Assembly: GCA_040377825.1 (NCBI GenBank)
Contig: JBEINZ010000004.1
Coordinates: 1-37,760, forward strand
Length of the DNA: 37,760 nt
From: JBEINZ01 sp040377825
GTDB lineage: Bacteria; Pseudomonadota; Alphaproteobacteria; Rhizobiales; Ancalomicrobiaceae
Direction of reading: 5' to 3'
Under the pieces are notes generated by a model. That model saw nothing but the letters and a program-made list of their open reading frames with translations, had not been told where the DNA came from and did not search any database. The translations under genes were made by a program, and so were the position numbers. Each line of letters opens with the position of its first letter. Position 1 is the stretch's first letter. Of this stretch, positions 33,161-37,760 are shown piece after piece.

Positions 33161-34386
33161 AGCGGATTGTCGGTCATAGCCGCTTGATCCGGAGTATCCG
33201 TGGCCGTATGCCCGACGAAAGCGTCGAATAGCCGCCTTACAAAGTCCTCCCCCAGATCCCGCGTGATGAAGACAAGCCGCGTCCGCCGGTCGGCGTCCGG
33301 CCAAGCCGGAAGTCGGGCGGGCGGATGCATGACGTGCTGCACCACATGCAGAACGAGCGGACGATCGGGATCTTCCAGCAGTCGGACAACGCCCTTCATT
33401 CGCAAAAGCTTCGGCCCATGCGCCGCGCGCAAAAGCTCGAGGAAAAGATCGATGGCGCCGGCCGAAATCGCCCGATCCGTCGACAGGCAAAAGGCGCGGA
33501 TCCGTTCGTCATGTCGGTTCGGGTCGTGGTGATGGCCATGGTCATGGCCGTGATGGTCATGGCCGTGATGATCATGCCCGTGATGGTCATGCCCGTGATG
33601 ATCATGGTGGTCGCCATGCTCATGTCCATCATGGTGATCATGATCGCCGCCGCGGCTCTCCAGCCGCTTTCGCTCGGCCTCGCGATCGCGATACGCCTCT
33701 TCCGCGAGCCAACGCCCGACATCGGCGGTCTTGCTTGTCGCATCCCAGAGGCCGGCCTCGAGCACGTCACGCGGGGTGGCCTCGTCCTTTGCCGCGTCCA
33801 AGATGCGTGCGGCAGGGTTGAGCGCCCTTAGCCGCGCCGTCAGCGCGACCAGATCGCGTTGGCGGTACGGCGTGTCGACAAGATCCGACTTGGTGAGAAC
33901 GATGCGGTCCGCGACGGCGGCCTGCTTGACGGCCTCCTCGCTTGCATCGAGCGTCGCCATGCCGTTGATCGCGTCGACCAATGTCACGACACCGTCGAGC
34001 CGATAGCGGCGAACGAGATAGGGGTGACGCATGATCGTGTGCAGGATCGGAGCCGGATCGGCGAGGCCGGTCGTTTCGATCACAACGCGCGCGAGGCGCG
34101 GGATGCGACCCTGATCGAGCCGCGCGATGAGATCCTCAAGCGTGGCGACGAGATCGCCCCGAATCGTGCAGCATAGGCACCCCGATGACAGTTCAACGAT
34201 CCCATCGTCCGCATGCTCCACGAGCACGTGATCGATGCCAATCTCGCCGAACTCATTGATGATGACCGCTGTGTCGGCCATCGCGGGATCGCGCAACAGT
34301 CGGTTAAGCAGCGTCGTTTTGCCGGCGCCGAGGTACCCGGTGATGACGCTGACCGGGATCGGGTCGAGCGAAGCGGTGCTTGTCAT
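33127..34386 (-). CDS. CobW/COG0523 GTPase with a long histidine-rich loop
   Basis: A 419-residue G3E-family GTPase (COG0523 zinc/cobalt chaperone). Walker A is GYLGAGKTT (17-25), the metal-binding CxCC motif is Cys70/72/73 (GCLCC), and the base-recognition motif TKSD is at 165-168. The linker to the C-terminal CobW_C domain holds 23 histidines in 39 residues (249-287), built on a DHHGH repeat, a likely Zn/Ni/Co store. Such proteins insert or deliver metal, usually zinc. It lies 34 bp downstream of the D,D-carboxypeptidase gene, in the same direction, and 2 kb from the urease genes; urease maturation uses the related UreG, so a metal link is possible but not shown. Confidence 0.88.
   Translation of the reverse strand: MTSTASLDPIPVSVITGYLGAGKTTLLNRLLRDPAMADTAVIINEFGEIGIDHVLVEHADDGIVELSSGCLCCTIRGDLVATLEDLIARLDQGRIPRLARVVIETTGLADPAPILHTIMRHPYLVRRYRLDGVVTLVDAINGMATLDASEEAVKQAAVADRIVLTKSDLVDTPYRQRDLVALTARLRALNPAARILDAAKDEATPRDVLEAGLWDATSKTADVGRWLAEEAYRDREAERKRLESRGGDHDHHDGHEHGDHHDHHGHDHHGHDHHGHDHHGHDHGHHHDPNRHDERIRAFCLSTDRAISAGAIDLFLELLRAAHGPKLLRMKGVVRLLEDPDRPLVLHVVQHVMHPPARLPAWPDADRRTRLVFITRDLGEDFVRRLFDAFVGHTATDTPDQAAMTDNPLHISGFSGSFG
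33511..33645. repeat. Histidine-codon repeat tract
   Basis: DNA encoding the His-rich linker of the CobW-type protein. A 15-bp period (five codons, DHHGH) is visible about four times, with many CAT/CAC-rich steps read on the minus strand. Such tracts change length easily by slippage. Confidence 0.6.
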
Positions 34387-34420
34387 GCGCGCGAACTCCT
34401 AACGAAATGCGGGTTGCCGC

Positions 34421-36070
34421 TTAATTCGGCTTCGGAAGCCGTTTGGATGCGGCGGCGAGACCTGTCGGCTTCGGTCGCGGCATGGGTAGAGTTGCCACCG
34501 CGCTCGCCTCGCGCGGCTGTGCGGCCGTCGCCGGATCGGCGCGGGTCACTGTGATCACCATCGGCGCGCCGTTAGTCGGCGCTAGGCTCTCCAACACGCC
34601 GGCGCCCGCTTCCGGGCCAGTCGGCGGGTTGGCGCGTGCCGGCACGGGCGCATTTTGACCAACCGAACCCGGCGGTGTCGTTGAAAACAAGCCGAATGTC
34701 GTGGAGACGAAGGATTGGGGCTGCTGAGGCATGACGAGCGGGGCCGCGGCCGTTCGCTGTGTGCCGGGGTAAATGGAGCCGGGGGCTTGCGGTTTGGAGA
34801 CAGATTGGGCTGGCGCGTTGTTCGGCACCGCGCCGACCACGAGGGAGGGCTTCGGATCCGGCGCCCCGGGGAGCATGCTCAACACTTGGCCGGATGCGGA
34901 TGCGACCGTTGATGCGTTCCGTGACGGCAGGCTCGCGTCCGCGCCGCCGGTCCAAACCTTAACGGCCGGCCCGATATCGAATTGAGCCGCCAAATAGCTG
35001 CCGGCGACCCGGCTCGGCACTTTACCCGCGAAAGTTACTGCACCGCCATCCCGTGGCTGGTTGGATGCGGTCGTGCTGTCCTCGCTATCCTCCTGCACCG
35101 GCGCCTTGCGTTTGCGACCGCAGACCTCGTCGCGGATGTCGTCGGGCGGCAGCGCTGCCTCTGGGCCGGGCCGCATGGAGTCGATGGTGTCTTTCGCGCC
35201 GCCGAACAGTCCATCGAGCAGCGAGCCGCCTTCAAATCCCTTTGTGAACAGCTCGGCCGCCTTCTCAGCCCGCACCAACGGATTGGGCGAACCGAGCACG
35301 ATCGCGACAAGTTGCCTGCCGTCGCGCGTCGCACTCGCCACAACGTTGAATCCCGAGGCACAGATAAAGCCGGTCTTCATTCCGGTCGTGCCCGGAAACC
35401 GCGTCAGGAGATGATTATGGTTGGCAATCCGTCGCTTGCCGAACTGCACGGCGGGAAGTCGGAAGTATCCTTCATAGTCGGGGAACTCGCGAATCAAGGC
35501 GCGGGCAAGAAGCGCGAGATCATGCGCGTTGGTCACTTGGGATGGGTCGGGTAGGCCGTTCGGGTTACCCCAGGTCGTGTTGATCATGCCGAGCCGACGT
35601 GCCTCGTCGTTCATTTCGGCGACAAAGGCCGGCTCGGACCCGGCGATCGCATCGCCGAGCGCCCAGGCGACGTCGTTCGCGGACTTCACCATGATGATTT
35701 TCAAGGCATTGTCGACTGTGAGCACCGTGCCGACCGGAAATCCCATTTTGCTCGGCGGCTGCGCCGCGGCTTCCGGTGTCATCACGACGGGCGACGTCAA
35801 TGTCAGTCGACCGGCCCGGATGGCCTTGAACGCAACATATGTCGTCATCAGCTTCGTAACGGAGGCCGGATACCAAGCGCGGTGCGCGTTGCTCCGCGCA
35901 AGAACCTCGCCGGTCTTAACGTCGAACAAAAGATAGGCATGTGACTGCGCGGCGGCAGGGCTTGCGGCAAACAGTGCAAGCAGGCCAAGCGCGAAGGCGA
36001 GGTACCTGCGTTCACGACGGCGCGGCTGCACTATTCCCTCGGACTTCAGGCAGGTGTCGGTCGATCGCAT
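34421..36070 (-). CDS. D-alanyl-D-alanine carboxypeptidase (PBP5/6 family)
   Basis: A 549-residue serine D,D-carboxypeptidase that trims peptidoglycan pentapeptides in the periplasm. Signal peptide about 1-42 ending ASPAAAQ. The penicillin-binding triad is complete: SxxK at Ser70-Lys73 (ASVTKLM), SxN at 130-132 (SAND), and KTG at 232-234. After the catalytic part a long Pro/Ala/Ser-rich tail (about 320-549) replaces the usual compact C-terminal domain and membrane anchor; such tails occur in Hyphomicrobiales. An alternative GTG at 36031 would give a shorter signal peptide. It precedes the CobW-type gene in the same direction. Confidence 0.9.
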   Translation of the reverse strand: MRSTDTCLKSEGIVQPRRRERRYLAFALGLLALFAASPAAAQSHAYLLFDVKTGEVLARSNAHRAWYPASVTKLMTTYVAFKAIRAGRLTLTSPVVMTPEAAAQPPSKMGFPVGTVLTVDNALKIIMVKSANDVAWALGDAIAGSEPAFVAEMNDEARRLGMINTTWGNPNGLPDPSQVTNAHDLALLARALIREFPDYEGYFRLPAVQFGKRRIANHNHLLTRFPGTTGMKTGFICASGFNVVASATRDGRQLVAIVLGSPNPLVRAEKAAELFTKGFEGGSLLDGLFGGAKDTIDSMRPGPEAALPPDDIRDEVCGRKRKAPVQEDSEDSTTASNQPRDGGAVTFAGKVPSRVAGSYLAAQFDIGPAVKVWTGGADASLPSRNASTVASASGQVLSMLPGAPDPKPSLVVGAVPNNAPAQSVSKPQAPGSIYPGTQRTAAAPLVMPQQPQSFVSTTFGLFSTTPPGSVGQNAPVPARANPPTGPEAGAGVLESLAPTNGAPMVITVTRADPATAAQPREASAVATLPMPRPKPTGLAAASKRLPKPN

Positions 36071-36394
36071 CGCGGCTCCGGCTTGTCCGATCGTGGTTCG
36101 GTGTCGCCACCGATCGCCACTGTTCCTCCATAAGCGATTTGCCCTCGCATGGCCAAGCCCCGGCTTTAAAATGCCGCGAGGCTGGAGCCCAAACTTTCTC
36201 TTGGCGCCCTTTCGGGCGATGCCGAATTCGCTCGGGCTTACTTAAAGATGGCGAGGATTTCGGTCTAGAATAGGGCCTGTGGTCGTGGCACCGCTCTTGC
36301 TAAATGGTCGGGACCCAATGCGATTGCAACGCGGCCGGCGGCCGAGAAGTTCAACCCAACGTTATGACAGCGTTAACAGCCGCCTTCGGTCGCC
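36071..36394. other. Divergent regulatory region, dacA-like gene and urease operon
   Basis: A 324-bp gap with no gene. It holds the sigma-54 promoter described separately, and a TCGGTG-tcgc-CACCGA inverted repeat near 36094-36109 on the carboxypeptidase side. The latter is the reverse of an NtrC half-site order, so it is not claimed as one. Confidence 0.5.
36286..36301 (+). promoter_or_regulatory. Sigma-54 (RpoN) promoter upstream of ureD
   Basis: TGGCACCGCTCTTGCT matches the RpoN consensus TGGCAC-N5-TTGC(A/T) at every conserved position, with GG at -24 and GC at -12. Transcription would start about 12 bp downstream (near 36313), leaving a leader of about 80 nt before ureD at 36395. RpoN with NtrC drives urease genes under nitrogen limitation in other bacteria, which makes the placement convincing. 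The activator site was not identified. Confidence 0.6.
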
Positions 36395-37270
36395 ATGCCC
36401 CACTGGTCCAGCGGGGATCCTGAACACGCCATGTTGGACCGCCCGCTCGAAACCGCGAACGACCAACGCCTTCAGCGCGCCTATGGCCGCGCGGATGTCG
36501 GCTTCATCGCGCGCGACGGCCGCACCGTACTCAAACGGCTCTATCAGGAGGGCCAAGCCAAGATTCGGCTGCCGAAAGTCCATGGAACCGATGAGCCTGT
36601 CGCCGTTTTCATCAATACCGCCGGCGGCGTCACCGGCGGCGATCGGCTTGTCCTTGCGGCCGAATGGGCGCCCGCGGCCAAGGCGACCGTCACCGGCCAA
36701 GCGGCCGAGCGGATTTACAAATCAAGCACGGGCCCAGGAAACATCGATATCCGCCTAACAGTCGGCGCGGGCGCGGATGCCGCGTGGCTTCCACAGGAAA
36801 CGATCCTGTTCAACGGCTCGCGCCTCAATCGGCGAACCGATGTTGAAATGAGCGGGGATGGTCGGCTCCTGATGGTGGAGATGCTGGTTTTTGGCCGCAC
36901 GGCCATGGGGGAAACGGTGCGCGACTGCGCATTGGCCGACCATTGGCGCATCCGGCGGGACGGGCGTCTCGTCTTCGCCGACAGTGTTCGGCTGCAGGGC
37001 GATGCGAGCGCGATTTTGGCGCGCCCGGCGATTGGCGCGAATGCGGTGGCGGTGGCCACGTTGCTTCTGGCGGCGCCGGACGCCGAGCGCCATCTCGACA
37101 GATTGCGTGCAACACTCGACAATGCCGTTTCGGAAGCGGGCGCGAGCGCGTTCGATGGCATTCTCGTTGCCCGGCTCCTGGCGCCGTCGGCGCGCGACGT
37201 CAGGGCCGACCTAGTGCGTATTTTGGAAGCCTTTCGCGGCCGCGCCTTGCCGCGCCCCTGGTACTGTTGA
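36395..37270 (+). CDS. ureD: Urease accessory protein UreD
   Basis: A 291-residue UreD, a chaperone that binds apo-urease and, with UreF and UreG, delivers nickel to the active site. The conserved INTAGGVTGGDRL, the GQAAERIYKSS segment, the WLPQETILFNGSRL stretch and the C-terminal RPWYC are family hallmarks. An alternative start at ATG 36431 (279 residues, MLDRPLETAND) is nearly as good; neither has a clear ribosome-binding site. It is the first gene of the urease operon, 19 bp before ureA. Confidence 0.93.
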   Translation: MPHWSSGDPEHAMLDRPLETANDQRLQRAYGRADVGFIARDGRTVLKRLYQEGQAKIRLPKVHGTDEPVAVFINTAGGVTGGDRLVLAAEWAPAAKATVTGQAAERIYKSSTGPGNIDIRLTVGAGADAAWLPQETILFNGSRLNRRTDVEMSGDGRLLMVEMLVFGRTAMGETVRDCALADHWRIRRDGRLVFADSVRLQGDASAILARPAIGANAVAVATLLLAAPDAERHLDRLRATLDNAVSEAGASAFDGILVARLLAPSARDVRADLVRILEAFRGRALPRPWYC

Positions 37271-37289
37271 CCGACAAGGACCCTTTCGC

Positions 37290-37592
37290 ATGAACCTTAC
37301 ACCGCGGGAAAAAGACAAGCTCCTCATCGCCATGGCGGCGATCGTCGCCCGCAAGCGGCTCGAGCGCGGCGTCAAGCTCAATCATCCTGAAGCGATCGCG
37401 CTGATTTCCGACTTCGTCATGGAAGGCGCCCGTGACGGCCGTACCGTGGCCGATCTGATGGAAGCCGGCGCGCATGTCGTCACGCGCGAGCAGGTTATGG
37501 CCGGCATCGCCGAAATGATCCACGATGTCCAGGTGGAGGCGACATTCCCCGACGGCGTGAAGCTCGTCACCGTCCACGAACCGATCCGCTGA
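37290..37592 (+). CDS. ureA: Urease subunit gamma
   Basis: A 100-residue urease gamma subunit, the exact usual length. MNLTPREKDKLLIAMAAIVA, RKRLERGVKLNHPEA and the C-terminal PDGVKLVTVHEPIR are near-invariant. Together with UreB and UreC it forms the (alpha-beta-gamma)3 enzyme that hydrolyses urea to ammonia and carbamate. AAGGA lies upstream of ATG 37290. Confidence 0.97.
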   Translation: MNLTPREKDKLLIAMAAIVARKRLERGVKLNHPEAIALISDFVMEGARDGRTVADLMEAGAHVVTREQVMAGIAEMIHDVQVEATFPDGVKLVTVHEPIR

Positions 37593-37602
37593 GGAGGCAA
37601 TG

Positions 37603-37760
37603 ATGATCCCCGGAGAAATCTTCCCCGCCGCCGGCGATATCGAACTGAACGCCGGCCTGCCGACCATAACGATCGAGGTCGCCAATACCGGCGATCGGCC
37701 GGTGCAGGTCGGCAGCCACTATCACTTCTTCGAAACCAATCCGGGCCTGAGGTTCGACCG
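37603..37760 (+). CDS. ureB: Urease subunit beta (5' part, cut by window edge)
   Basis: The first 52 codons of urease beta: MIPGEIFPAAGDIELNAG, then GDRPVQVGSHYHFFETNP, the family's most conserved segment. GAGGAGG (37591-37597) gives a 5-bp spacing to the ATG at 37603; the directly preceding ATG at 37600 is too close. The frame runs off the window, and ureC is expected next. Confidence 0.95.
   Translation, partial: MIPGEIFPAAGDIELNAGLPTITIEVANTGDRPVQVGSHYHFFETNPGLRFD

Noticed and set aside
33511..33645. His-codon repeat as a CRISPR-like or minisatellite element
   Set aside because: It is in-frame protein-coding repeat in a conserved metal-binding linker.
36094..36109. TCGGTG-tcgc-CACCGA as an NtrC site for urease
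   Set aside because: Half-sites are in the opposite order to the TGCAC-N5-GTGCA type consensus.
1..37760. tRNA, rRNA, CRISPR arrays, prophage or toxin-antitoxin genes
   Set aside because: None was seen on reading; no tRNA T-loop with matching arms, no regularly spaced repeats, no phage structural or integrase genes.

Overview
The window looks like chromosomal DNA from an alphaproteobacterium, most likely of the order Hyphomicrobiales (Rhizobiales). The basis is high-GC coding sequence, frequent GTG starts with 4-bp gene overlaps, the arrangement EVE/YciI/gpsA/tsaD divergent from hemC-hemD-mic60-hemY (a typical alphaproteobacterial neighbourhood), a long-form IspG, and a UMF1-type MFS transporter. 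No species can be assigned from sequence reading alone. No rRNA, tRNA or CRISPR array was seen.

Layout. (1) 1-2635, an accessory-looking left edge: the 3' end of an IS630-type transposase, a LysE-family exporter divergent from a GlxA-type (DJ-1/AraC) regulator, and an SRPBCC/AHSA1 gene cut short by an in-frame TAA. (2) 3031-9142, a tightly coupled six-gene operon for a peptide/nickel-class ABC importer (binding protein, two permeases, two ATPases) ending in a class V aminotransferase. (3) 9187-10560, an unusually AT-rich stretch with an ArsR-type and a MerR-type regulator. (4) 10728-21033, mostly housekeeping genes: transaldolase, ketopantoate reductase, pyruvate kinase, an MFS transporter, ispG, ispA, rpmF, a small membrane protein and gamma-glutamyltransferase. 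(5) 21050-25202, on the minus strand: a hypothetical protein, a methyltransferase, an EVE protein, a YciI protein, gpsA and tsaD. (6) 25433-30987, hemC-hemD-mic60-hemY. (7) 31001-36070: an acyl-CoA synthetase, a TusA-like sulfur carrier protein, a His-rich CobW/COG0523 GTPase and a D,D-carboxypeptidase. (8) 36286 to the right edge: a urease operon (ureD, ureA, start of ureB) behind a near-perfect sigma-54 promoter.

How the genes work together. IspG and IspA are two steps of isoprenoid synthesis. HemC and HemD make uroporphyrinogen III, and their operon continues into membrane-architecture genes (Mic60, HemY-like). The ABC importer plus aminotransferase reads as 'import an amino compound, then transaminate it', with an ArsR regulator facing it. 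The urease operon is probably nitrogen-regulated through RpoN/NtrC.

I saw no clearly unprecedented multi-gene system. The items most worth a second look are the importer/aminotransferase/ArsR module, the in-frame stop in the SRPBCC gene, the pentapeptide-repeat expansion inside IspA, two copies of a dispersed double-hairpin repeat, the AT-rich two-regulator islet, and the sigma-54 site upstream of urease. Start codons are chosen by ribosome-binding site, gene overlap and family N-terminus; alternatives are stated.
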